Source: Rhynchospora pubera (Eukaryota > Streptophyta > Magnoliopsida > Poales > Cyperaceae). From it: a stretch of 64,000 bases of DNA. The stretch lies in NCBI GenBank assembly GCA_028095005.1, contig CM051462.1, positions 85,013,846 to 85,077,845 on the forward strand, given 5' to 3'. Under the pieces are notes generated by a model, which was not told the DNA's origin, did not search any database, and worked only from the letters and a program-made list of their open reading frames with translations. Both the position numbers and the translations under genes were made by a program. Below, piece after piece: positions 47,417-59,057 of this stretch. How positions within the stretch are numbered: position 1 is the stretch's first letter; every line of letters begins with the position of its first letter.

Positions 47417-49256
47417 GAAAATACTTGATGTCAAATATATTTCTTTTAAAATCTCAATATCTATTTTTGAAAACTTGCCAAGAAAGCTTTATTAAGTTTT
47501 AAAGTCATTTTGGAATTTTACAAAATTTAATTAATATCATTTTTGAATTTTTATAAAATCTATTTAATATTGAAAATACTTCAAAAATAGAAAAGACCAA
47601 TAATTTGACAGATTTTTATATCAAAATATAAGTGAATTTGGTTTATTTGGATTTTTAGGATTTTTTGGATATTTTATTTGAATTTTTCTGAGTTTCCTAC
47701 TATTTTTAATGAATATTTGAAGTTTATGACGACTTGGAATTTTCTGGTTGGTCCACGTCATCAGAGAAGGCTGAGCTGGCGCTGATTTGGAGTCAACTGG
47801 ATCTGATTTGGCACTGGCCTGGCGGATGACGTGGTAAGGCGCGGATTAAGATTTGAACGAACGCTGACCATCCTTTCGCGATTTGTACAACGAGTTGTTA
47901 TCATGTCAGTGATCCGCTACAAACTTCCTCGTCACAGAGGATCGTTTGTGGCCACGGATCTTTCTTCTTCAAAATCCAACAGAGCCTGGCTCTTTTGCAA
48001 TTTGGCCCCTGGTTCTTCTCCGATGAAATTGAGGCGATTCCGGCAGCCATTGGAGTCGAGATTTGGTTCTCTAGAATCGTGAAGGAGAGGAGAAGAGCTT
48101 GGTATACTCCATTCTTGCTGTCAAAGCTTATACTGCAGTGCTATTCTTGAAGGAGCTCGTACAGCCATTGATGGCGTTTGGACCTTTCTGACCCTCTCTT
48201 TCTACCAGTGAGAAGTTTCGCCCTTTACAGAAGGTTCCATGATGATGCTTGGGAATTCAATTTGTCATGAGAATATCTGGATGAAGGTGTTCTGGACTGA
48301 GGCATTTTGACTTATTTTTGGATTGAACTGTGCTTTTGCAGTGGGACCCACTGGGTCGTCTCTTCATGCCAGTCATGACTTGGTTAGCTTCAGGGGGTTA
48401 ACTTTGACTTGTTCATGCAATTGTTTTAATTTAAATCACCATGTTTTGTTGTGGGAAGTGTTGAGGCAGAAGAGGGCACCTTATTTACTTTATTCAACTT
48501 TTCATTTTACATGTAAGTGGACTTACGGCAATAAGACTTGATTTAGCACTCAATTTCAATCAATTCGAGTTTGTTTTGTATGCTCAAAACATAAACAGAG
48601 GTAAGCACCAGACTTTAAGCACTTATCACATCTTTCACTTTTGTATTTCCAATGAAGTATCCACTGTTTTGAGGAATTTTAATTGTGAGTTGCTCCATAT
48701 ACAGGAAGTAGAGTTGCACAGTTCACAATGAGTCACAGAGAATGTACTTCACTAGTTCAAAGCCTTTTTTTTTTTGCATTTTTACAGAAAGAAACACACT
48801 CATGTAATATTTTGCCTTTTATCATATACTTGAACTTTAACATGTTTATGAATTTTCCATGTGAGTCCTTTTGCAGGAAAGTCCAATGTTTTGACAAAAT
48901 GACAATTTATTTAAAGAATACCCATGCTGCTTTAGTAAATTTGTATAAAAACACTGAGATTCACAAAAATAGCAAATCTTGTTCCTAGCAGTTCATGAGG
49001 TCCTACTCTTGCTGTCCATATGCATTTTTATATTTTTATGCAAATAAAACCTTGTATTTTTATTTATTTCATTTCTGGCTAGATTTTGTGTTGCACTTAT
49101 TCTCTCATCAGAGCATGGCATAACTTAATTTAGTATATACTTAATTAAATACATAACAGGCATGATCTGACATGCTCATCATACATTTAATCCAAGTAGA
49201 CACTTCTCAACTAAGGACCCCAAAGCTGAGCTAAGGAGTAGCTTAGATGAGTTCAT

Positions 49257-49375
49257 CCCAATTACATTTTTCATGCGCTGTGCGCAGTCAGATTGTAATT
49301 GGGGTAATTGATTACATCTCATGTTTCACTGGATTGATCTCCTCATGCGCTGGGCGCAATTGAAGCTCAATCCAG
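49257..49375 (+). other. Twin composite hairpins (repeated at 56227-56345 and 63159-63277)
   Basis: Hairpin 1 has an outer stem CCCAATTACA with TGTAATTGGG (10 bp), a symmetrical 7/7 internal loop, and an inner stem TGCGC-TGT-GCGCA. Hairpin 2, 25 bp further on, has an outer stem CTGGATTGA with TCAATCCAG (9 bp), an 8/8 internal loop, and an inner stem TGCGC-TGG-GCGCA. The inner hairpin and the preceding TCA are shared; the outer stems differ in sequence yet both pair fully. It could be a structured RNA or a DNA cruciform site. No known RNA family is recognised. Confidence 0.6.
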
Positions 49376-50571
49376 ATTTTTACTATCTCAATTTGCAAAC
49401 AAACGATGCTACAAGAACTGAATTAAAACCCTCAAATAGCTCAGAACAATTTCTTTTGATTCAGAGACAATTTACAAACAGTGGCTATTTGATTTTACCT
49501 TCTCTTTCTCTCTTTTCAAGTGTTTGATGAAATGCTCTCTTACAATTTCTCTCTGTCTAGCCTAATTTCAATAATCTAACCCTATGCCAAGCTTACGGCT
49601 GCTCTTCCCTCTTTTTCCCCCCGTCTTTCTTTCTGCGTCAATTGGGTCTTTATATAGCAATAGCTCTAGGGTTTCTCTCCTTTGCCGAAAGCCATCTTCA
49701 CCCTTCATTTTGCATCAACGGCCCACCTCCAGCTGCGCTAGGGCACTGGTTTAGGAAAACCGTGGGCTGGGCAGTGTGGTTTTAGGTTTGTGGATGGAGG
49801 AGAAGCCACGTCGTCGCTGTTTCCCGTTTTCACCCGGCGTCGCACGGTAAGATTTCGATTTCATCTCTGTCTGTTCTTTTAACCCTGGGGGAGACAACCC
49901 TTACAGGCGTGGCCCACCTGTAAGGTTTAATGAGGGACATAGAGATGGGTGGACGCGGTCTTCTGTGAACCAATTGACATCTTTTGAATTTATGCACACG
50001 GAGTACAAAGAACGGATGTATACAGGGCTTTAAATGAGGATGGTAAATCATCCTGGGGGCAGCGACATCTTTGGCCCCCCTGGGATCCGCTGCAATGGTA
50101 TGCACGTGCCAAACATTTCGATTTTTTGTGGAATTTCCATTTGATTTTCATAATTTCCCTTTATTCCTTTAAGGCCAAACCAAAATAAATTGTTTAGAGA
50201 CCTTCCCTTGGGTATTTTCAGATGAAATTTTATGGGTAGGCTTAGAAAAATATAAGGAATTTAATGGTTTAAGTGGATTTGGCAAATTCCTCATAGATTT
50301 ATTTTGGTAATTTTGTGAAGTTTTTGGGCCTCTTTGCAAATTTTGAAATTTGTGTGGGCATTTTTGGGATTTAAAAATTATGATAATTCACCATAATTCT
50401 CAAGGATATTTTGGGTATTTTTTTGGTGATTTTTGGAGTTTGTTTGGTATTTTTGGTAATTTGATTTTGAGTTGTGGCAAATTAGAAATTTGTTTTTCGC
50501 TGTTTGGCCTTAGATTTTCGGATTTTGAACTTGGTTTTCAGGGTTTAATTTTTAGGGTCAACAAATGCCCC

Positions 50572-50621
50572 CCACCAAAGTATGTTGTAAGGACCTTAGA
50601 CAGAACAACGTGCTTTGGTGG
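50572..50621 (+). other. 17-bp stem-loop (repeated at 57542-57591)
   Basis: CCACCAAAGTATGTTGT (50572-50588) pairs with ACAACGTGCTTTGGTGG (50605-50621) along all 17 positions, two of them G-U if transcribed from the plus strand, with a 16-nt loop. It is short for a plant pre-miRNA. Confidence 0.6.
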
Positions 50622-51690
50622 CCCTTCTTGACCCCTTGCTCTTTGTCATGGTTTGGTTTCTTCAACGTTTAACTTCACCTTGTAGTTCCTTAGGTTGTCT
50701 CTTATCCCTTTGGTTTGTATCTGGTTTTGGTTGGTCTTTTTGGCTCTCATTCCAGTTTGGTTATTGTTGATCCTTGTCTTGTTTAACTGCCCCAGTGTAA
50801 GCACCTACTTCAGTGTTGACGTTCTCCAGTGTCTTATTTAAAGTTCAAGACAAAACTTTTGTTCATCCTTTCATTCGGTGAGATGAACAGGCACCTAGTA
50901 CCTTGTTTAAAGTGCAAGGCACAAAACTTTTGGGTAATTTCACTCTTCCATGTATTCAGAAACCACACAGGCTTCCTCAACACGGCTATATATTTTTTGG
51001 TTGGTGGATTTTGTGGATTTGGGAATATTTAGGTGGAAGCAATGACTTATGGAGCCATAAAGGCAAGTCACCCTTTGTTTTGCTCACCCTCTCATTTCTC
51101 ACCCTCTCTTTTTAGGTATGGGCACTCAATATGATGGCACTCAATATCGGCATTGGCGGTATTGACATTTTTCTTAAAATGTAGGCCTTCGTAAAAGAAA
51201 TGTCTATGAATGTCCAAAAGGACAAAGACATTCCTTCGAACTTAGGCCCGGCGGGACAAATTTGACTTTATTTATTTGGATTTTATTGTGCTTGGTTTCT
51301 TTTGGGCTCTAATTAAGTAGGGTTTAATTTATTTTTCATTTGGACTTTTAAGGTTAGGGACTTTTATTGGATTTTCATTTATTTATTTTTTGCCATATTT
51401 ATTTAGGGCATTTGCGAAGGAATGTCCCATATTGTTCAAAAGAACGGAACACCCTTTCAAGCATTAGCCCGATGAGACGTGAGACATAAGATTTGTTCCT
51501 TGGGTTTTGGTGGTCATGGCATTTTATTGGAATTGTGGATTTTATTGGTTATTTTGGAGTTTTAGATAAGGGTTTCATTAAGATTTTGGAATTTTGGATT
51601 TTGGAATTTGGAGTTTTAGGCATAGGGATTTTGGATCTTGGAATTTGGAGTTTTAGGCATGGGGTTTTGGATTTTGGAATTCAAAAAGGT

Positions 51691-52070
51691 GCGTGATGGA
51701 GCACGGCTTGTCGCGTTGATCGCGGAGTTGTGTGATGGAGCACGGCTTGTCGCGTTGATCGCGGAGTTGCGTGATGGAGCACGGCTTGTCGCGTTGATCG
51801 CGGAGTTGCGTGATGGAGCACGGCTTGTCGCGTTGATCGCGGAGTTGCGTGATGGAGCACGGCTTTGTCGCGTTGATCGCGGAGTTGCGTGATGGAGCAC
51901 GGCTTTGTCGCGTTGAAATCGCGGAATTGTGTGATGGAGCACGGCTTGTCGCGTTGATCGCGGGGTTACGTGATAGAGCATGGCTTTGTCGCGTTGCTCG
52001 CGGAATTGCGTGATAGAGCACGGCTTTGTCGCGTTGATCGCGGAGTTGCGTGAAGGAGCACGGCTTTGTC
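51691..52070 (+). repeat. 39-bp GC-rich minisatellite in unit 1
   Basis: About ten copies of a 39-bp word built from GCGTGATGGAGCACGGCTTG and TCGCGTTGATCGCGGAGTT. The later copies carry CTTTG for CTTG and other variants. It contrasts strongly with the AT-rich surroundings. Confidence 0.92.
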
Positions 52071-52126
52071 TTTGTTTTTCACTTTCAAATTGAGATTTTG
52101 GTGCACACTTTCCAAAGCGCGCGGTT

Positions 52127-53372
52127 TTGAGACTTTCAGATTTTGTCTTTCACTTTCTTTTTCATTTCATTTCATTTCCACTTTCTTCTTCATTTCATTT
52201 CATTTTTTCCTTCTTCTTTCTTTTTCTATCTTCTTTTCCTTCTTTCGTCTTTTATTTCTTTGCAAATTTCCAATTTGGTTTCCCGATTTCGATTCTGGGG
52301 TTTTATTCCTTTATTCTATCTTTATTTATTTCATTTCACCTTCTCCTTTTCTTTTCCTTCTTTCTGTATTTTTTTCCTTCTTTTCTATCCTTATGGTTTC
52401 TTTCTATCTTCTTTTCCTTCTTCTTCTTTCTTTTCTTTTTTTTTAACCTCCAATTTGGCCTCTCGATTTCGATTTCGAGACTTAATTTCTTTCTTTTTCT
52501 TTCTTCATTTGTATTCCATTTTCTTCCTCGTTTTTTTTTTCTTCTTCTTTTTTCCCTTGTTCTTTCTTCTTCTTTTTTCTTCATCTTTCTTCCTTTTCTC
52601 TTTTGATTTTCCGATTTCGATTTCGGAATTTTATTCCTTTATTCTATTTTTTCCTCCATTTTTATTTACTTTCTGTCCCCTTTATTCTTCTTTCTTTCTT
52701 CTTATTTTCTTCTACTTTACTTCTATCTTCTTCTTCTTTCTTCTTTTTCTCTTTTTCACTTCTTAATTTCCCGATTTCGATTTCGGGACTCTCTTCCTTT
52801 CTTCATCCTTTTCCATTTTTATTTTGCTTTATTTCTCCCTTTCTTTTCTTTCCCTTTTTTTCTTCTGTTTTCCTTCTATCTTCTTTTCTTTCTTCTTTTT
52901 CTCTTTTTCACTTCTTAATTTCCCGATTTCGGTTTCGGAATTTTATTCCTTTATTCTATTTTTTCCTCCATTTTTTATTTACTTTCTTTCCCCTTTATTC
53001 TTCCTTCTTTCTTCTTATTTTTTTCTACTTTACTTCTATCTTCTTCTTCTTTTTTTTACTTAGTTTCCCGATTTCGATTTTGAAACTTTCTTTCTTTCTT
53101 CATCTTTCTTCATCTTTCTTCTTTATTTCACTTTCTTCCTTCTTTGTTCTTTCTCTTTCTTCTTTTTTCTCTTTTGTTTTCCTTCTATCTTCCTTTCTTT
53201 CTTCTTTTTCTCTTTTTCACTTCTTAATTTCCCGATTTCGGTTTCGGGACTTTCTTCCTTTCTTTATCATTTTTTTATTTCACTTTCTTCCTCCTTTTCT
53301 TTTCTTTTCTTTCTTCTTTCCTCTTCAGTTTATTCTCCTCTCCACTTTATTTCTTTCCTTTTATTCATAATT
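52127..53372 (+). repeat. Polypyrimidine tract with 150-bp periodicity in unit 1
   Basis: About 1.25 kb is almost purely C/T on the plus strand, interrupted about every 150-165 bp by a CCGATTTCGATTTCGG-like motif (near 52286, 52463, 52611, 52768, 52921, 53068, 53230). The long Phe/Ser/Leu-rich open frames here exist because C/T-only sequence cannot form stop codons. Confidence 0.9.
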
Positions 53373-56300
53373 TTTTATCCAAATTTTGAAGATATGGCCT
53401 TTGCCCCAATAACTGCCCCAGTGAATGCGGCGACCAATTATTTGAGAGGATGTCATCATTCATCATTTTTTGTTTTCACCATGCTTTAGGCCATGTGGTG
53501 GTTGCTCCCAAATAATTGCCCCAGTGTGCAGCAACAACTCGACTGAGATCATTTTTCCTGTAAAGAACAAAACTCCACAGAAAATTATTAGTACTTAAAA
53601 AAAATTTGATGATTTTCCCTAGCTTTTACATTATATCCTTTAAATCCCAAAGATGAGAGGAGAAAGATGTCCCACCGGGCGTGCCAGAGAATCTGTGTGG
53701 CACGAGGTGGGCTGTTGATATTTGCAATTTTTTTACGACTTTCCATAGCCTTTACATTATATTCTTTAAACCCCAGAGATGAGAGGAGAAAGAGGTCCCA
53801 CCGGGCGTGCCAGAGAATCTGTCGCGGCTTTTTCGTCATCCCCTCGAAGAATGGAATTGGGATTCCTCGAGAAATGGGAACATAGCCTTGGATTCACCCC
53901 CCTTAAGGTTCGATCTCAGTTCGAGTCTCTCTTTACGACAAGAAAACCAAAACACGAGTCGCTTCTTAAAGAGGTTTGTTGATTTCGTGGGTCCTTTCTT
54001 TCCAGTAGGCGCAAGCCCCTACTGTTAATTACCCCGTGATCGCTCACGAGAACCTCTGATTAAGGGATCTGAAGAATTTTACGTAAAGGCTAGGAAAATC
54101 GTTGGTTTTGTGTTTATTTTGGGTTTATTTCTTTTGGTTTGAACCGGACTCGATTGGTGTACCAGACTCAGTTGACGGGACCCAATTGAGGACATTTTGA
54201 TCTGCTGAAGAGTTTTCGTTCTTGAAATGGAGAGGTTTCGGTTTTGTCTTTGGGCTTCGTGTTTTGACTTTTAATTTCTTAAGTTTCTCTTTGGGTTTTA
54301 TCATTTTCACAATTTTCATTTTATTTTAATTTTTAATTTTAGACTTTTAGAATATCTTTTTGTATTTTTAGTTATGTTTTTGTTTGAAAATACTTGATGT
54401 CAAATATATTTCTTTTAAAATCTCAATATCTATTTTTGAAAACTTGCCAAGAAAGCTTTATTAAGTTTTAAAGTCATTTTGGAATTTTACAAAATTTATT
54501 TAATATCATTTTTGAATTTTTATAAAATCTATTTAATATTGAAAATACTTCAAAAATAGAAAAGACCAATAATTTGACAGATTTTTATATCAAAATATAA
54601 GTGAATTTGGTTTATTTGGATTTTTAGGATTTTTTGGATATTTTATTTGAATTTTTCTGAGTTTCCTACTATTTTTAATGAATATTTGAAGTTTATGACG
54701 ACTTGGAATTTTCTGGTTGGTCCACGTCATCAGAGAAGGCTGAGCTGGCGCTGATTTGGAGTCAACTGGATCTGATTTGGCACTGGCCTGGCGGATGACG
54801 TGGTAAGGCGCGGATTAAGATTTGAACGAACGCTGACCATCCTTTCGCGATTTGTACAACGAGTTGTTATCATGTCAGTGATCCGCTACAAACTTCCTCG
54901 TCACAGAGGATCGTTTGTGGCCACGGATCTTTCTTCTTCAAAATCCAACAGAGCCTGGCTCTTTTGCAATTTGGCCCCTGGTTCTTCTCCGATGAAATTG
55001 AGGCGATTCCGGCAGCCATTGGAGTCGAGATTTGGTTCTCTAGAATCGTGAAGGAGAGGAGAAGAGCTTGGTATACTCCATTCTTGCTGTCAAAGCTTAT
55101 ACTGCAGTGCTATTCTTGAAGGAGCTCGTACAGCCATTGATGGCGTTTGGACCTTTCTGACCCTCTCTTTCTACCAGTGAGAAGTTTCGCCCTTTACAGA
55201 AGGTTCCATGATGATGCTTGGGAATTCAATTTGTCATGAGAATATCTGGATGAAGGTGTTCTGGACTGAGGCATTTTGACTTATTTTTGGATTGAACTGT
55301 GCTTTTGCAGTGGGACCCACTGGGTCGTCTCTTCATGCCAGTCATGACTTGGTTAGCTTCAGGGGGTTAACTTTGACTTGTTCATGCAATTGTTTTAATT
55401 TAAATCACCATGTTTTGTTGTGGGAAGTGTTGAGGCAGAAGAGGGCACCTTATTTACTTTATTCAACTTTTCATTTTACATGTAAGTGGACTTACGGCAA
55501 TAAGACTTGATTTAGCACTCAATTTCAATCAATTCGAGTTTGTTTTGTATGCTCAAAACATAAACAGAGGTAAGCACCAGACTTTAAGCACTTATCACAT
55601 CTTTCACTTTTGTATTTCCAATGAAGTATCCACTGTTTTGAGGAATTTTAATTGTGAGTTGCTCCATATACAGGAAGTAGAGTTGCACAGTTCACAATGA
55701 GTCACAGAGAATGTACTTCACTAGTTCAAAGCCTTTTTTTTTTTTGCATTTTTACAGAAAGAAACACACTCATGTAATATTTTGCCTTTTATCATATACT
55801 TGAACTTTAACATGTTTATGAATTTTCCATGTGAGTCCTTTTGCAGGAAAGTCCAATGTTTTGACAAAATGACAATTTATTTAAAGAATACCCATGCTGC
55901 TTTAGTAAATTTGTATAAAAACACTGAGATTCACAAAAATAGCAAATCTTGTTCCTAGCAGTTCATGAGGTCCTACTCTTGCTGTCCATATGCATTTTCA
56001 TATTTTTATGCAAATAAAACCTTGTATTTTTATTTATTTCATTTCTGGCCAGATTTTGTGTTGCACTTATTCTCTCATCAGAGCATGGCATAACTTAATT
56101 TAGTATATACTTAATTAAATACATAACAAGCATGATCTGACATGCTCATCATACATTTAATCCAAGTAGACACTTCTCAACTAAGGACCCCAAAGCTGAG
56201 CTAAGGAGTAGCTTAGATGAGTTCATCCCAATTACATTTTTCATGCGCTGTGCGCAGTCAGATTGTAATTGGGGTAATTGATTACATCTCATGTTTCACT

Positions 56301-58660
56301 GGATTGATCTCCTCATGCGCTGGGCGCAATTGAAGCTCAATCCAGATTTTTACTATCTCAATTTGCAAACAAACGATGCTACAAGAACTGAATTAAAACC
56401 CTCAAATAGCTCAGAACAATTTCTTTTGATTCAGAGACAATTTACAAACAGTGGCTATTTGATTTTACCTTCTCTTTCTCTCTTTTCAAGTGTTTGATGA
56501 AATGCTCTCTTACAATTTCTCTCTGTCTAGCCTAATTTCAATAATCTAACCCTATGCCAAGCTTACGGCTGCTCTTCCCTCTTTTTCCCCCCGTCTTTCT
56601 TTCTGCGTCAATTGGGTCTTTATATAGCAATAGCTCTAGGGTTTCTCTCCTTTGCCGAAAGCCATCTTCACCCTTCATTTTGCATCAACGGCCCACCTCC
56701 AGCTGCGCTAGGGCACTGGTTTAGGAAAATCGTGGGCTGGGCAGTGTGGTTTTAGGTTTGTGGATGGAGGAGAAGCCACGTCGTCGCTGTTTCCCGTTTT
56801 CACCCGGCGTCGCACGGTAAGATTTCGATTTCATCTCTGTATGTTCTTTTAACCCTGGGGGAGATGACCCTTACAGGCGTGGCCCACCTGTAAGGTTTAA
56901 TGAGGGACATAGAGATGGGTGGACGCGGTCTTCTGTGAACCAATTGACATCTTTTGAATTTATGCACACGGAGTACAAAGAACGGATGTATACAGGGCTT
57001 TAAATGAGGATGGTAAATCATCCTGGGGGCAGCGACATCTTTGGCCCCCCTGGGATCCGCTGCAATGGTATGCACGTGCCAAACATTTCGATTTTTTGTG
57101 GAATTTCCATTTGATTTTCATAATTTCCCTTTATTCCTTTAAGGCCAAACCAAAATAAATTGTTTAGAGACCTTCCCTTGGGTATTTTCAGATGAAATTT
57201 TATGGGTAGGCTTAGAAAAATATAAGGAATTTAATGGTTTAAGTGGATTTGGCAAATTCCTCATAGATTTATTTTGGTAATTTTGTGAAGTTTTTGGGCC
57301 TCTTTGCAAATTTTGAAATTTGTGTGGGCATTTTTGGGATTTAAAAATTATGATAATTCACCATAATTCTCAAGGATATTTTGGGTATTTTTTTGGTGAT
57401 TTTTGGAGTTTGTTTGGTATTTTTGGTAATTTGATTTTGAGTTGTGGCAAATTAGAAATTTGTTTTTCGCTGTTTGGCCTTAGATTTTCGGATTTTGAAC
57501 TTGGTTTTCAGGGTTTAATTTTTAGGGTCAACAAATGCCCCCCACCAAAGTATGTTGTAAGGACCTTAGACAGAACAACGTGCTTTGGTGGCCCTTCTTG
57601 ACCCCTTGCTCTTTGTCATGGTTTGGTTTCTTCAACGTTTAACTTCACCTTGTAGTTCCTTAGGTTGTCTCTTATCCCTTTGGTTTGTATCTGGTTTTGG
57701 TTGGTCTTTTTGGCTCTCATCCCAGTTTGGTTATTGTTGATCCTTGTCTTGTTTAACTGCCCCAGTGTAAGCACCTACTTCAGTGTTGACGTTCTCCAGT
57801 GTCTTATTTAAAGTTCAAGACAAAACTTTTGTTCATCCTTTCATTCGGTGAGATGAACAGGCACCTAGTACCTTGTTTAAAGTGCAAGGCACAAAACTTT
57901 TGGGTAATTTCACTCTTCCATGTATTCAGAAACCACACAGGCTTCCTCAACACGGCTATATATTTTTTGGTTGGTGGATTTTGTGGATTTGGGAATATTT
58001 AGGTGGAAGCAATGACTTATGGAGCCATAAAGGCAAGTCACCCTTTGTTTTGCTCACCCTCTCATTTCTCACCCTCTCTTTTTAGGTATGGGCACTCAAT
58101 ATGATGGCACTCAATATCGGCATTGGCGGTATTGACATTTTTCTTAAAATGTAGGCCTTCGTAAAAGAAATGTCTATGAATGTCCAAAAGGACAAAGACA
58201 TTCCTTCGAACTTAGGTCCGGCGGGACAAATTTGACTTTATTTATTTGGATTTTATTGTGCTTGGTTTCTTTTGGGCTCTAATTAAGTAGGGTTTAATTT
58301 ATTTTTCATTTGGACTTTTAAGGTTAGGGACTTTTATTGGATTTTCATTTATTTATTTTTTGCCATATTTATTTAGGGCATTTGCGAAGGAATGTCCCAT
58401 ATTGTTCAAAATAACGGAACACCCTTTCAAGCATTAGCCCGATGAGACGTGAGACATAAGATTTGTTCCTTGGGTTTTGGTGGTCATGGCATTTTATTGG
58501 AATTGTGGATTTTATTGGTTATTTTGGAGTTTTAGATAAGGGTTTCATTAAGATTTTGGAATTTTGGATTTTGGAATTTGGAGTTTTAGGCATAGGGATT
58601 TTGGATCTTGGAATTTGGAGTTTTAGGCATGGGGTTTTGGATTTTGGAATTCAAAAAGGT

Positions 58661-59001
58661 GCGTGATGGAGCACGGCTTGTCGCGTTGATCGCGGAGTTG
58701 CGTGATGGAGCACGGCTTGTCGCGTTGATCGCGGAGTTGCGTGATGGAGCACGGCTTGTCGCGTTGATCGCGGAGTTGCGTGATGGAGCACGGCTTTGTC
58801 GCGTTGATCGCGGAGTTGCGTGATGGAGCACGGCTTTGTCGCGTTGAAATCGCGGAATTGTGTGATGGAGCACGGCTTGTCGCGTTGATCGCGGGGTTAC
58901 GTGATAGAGCACGGCTTTGTCGCGTTGCTCGCGGAATTGCGTGATAGAGCACGGCTTTGTCGCGTTGATCGCGGAGTTGCGTGATGGAGCACGGCTTTGT
59001 C
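58661..59001 (+). repeat. 39-bp GC-rich minisatellite in unit 2
   Basis: About nine copies of the same 39-bp word, one fewer than in unit 1, with the variant copies in the same order at the right end. Confidence 0.92.
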
Positions 59002-59057
59002 TTTATTTTTCACTTTCAAATTGAGATTTTGGTGCACACTTTCCAAAGCGCGCGGTT

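Larger units (their letters stand above)
47417..54385 (+). repeat. Macro-tandem repeat, unit 1 (6969 bp)
   Basis: The unit starts GAAAATACTTGATGTCAAAT and recurs at 54386 and 61318. It has no recognisable protein domain: scattered short frames and long frames in the polypyrimidine tract are identical between units but look like nothing known. Contents in order are an AT-rich start, a GC-richer segment (47740-48080), a twin hairpin (49257-49375), a T/G-rich zone, a long hairpin (50572-50621), a 39-bp minisatellite (51691-52070), a polypyrimidine tract (52127-53372), and a duplicated GTCCCACCGGGCGTGCCAGA block (53666 and 53794). The style suggests retrotransposon-derived noncoding DNA, but no LTR pair was found. 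Confidence 0.95.

Noticed and set aside
47831..48082. 83-codon frame conserved in all three macro-repeat units
   Set aside because: Identity merely reflects near-identical units. No recognisable domain, no plausible gene context.
51616..52021. Repetitive proteins read from the 39-bp repeat on both strands, and a CRISPR-like look
   Set aside because: 39 is divisible by three, so any stop-free unit stays open. There are no spacers between copies, so it is a plain minisatellite.
52066..53370. Long Phe/Ser/Leu-rich open frames of up to 255 codons
   Set aside because: They lie in an almost pure C/T tract, which cannot contain stop codons, and are open in several frames at once. No domain or codon signal is seen. 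The same applies at 58997-60302.
53906..53935. GGTTCGATCTC and GTTCGAGTC, resembling tRNA T-arm sequence
   Set aside because: No A box upstream at a suitable distance and no acceptor stem. Not called as a tRNA or SINE.
47417..54385. Macro-repeat unit as one complete LTR retrotransposon
   Set aside because: No paired LTRs, primer-binding site or pol domains could be identified. Only a loose similarity of style remains.
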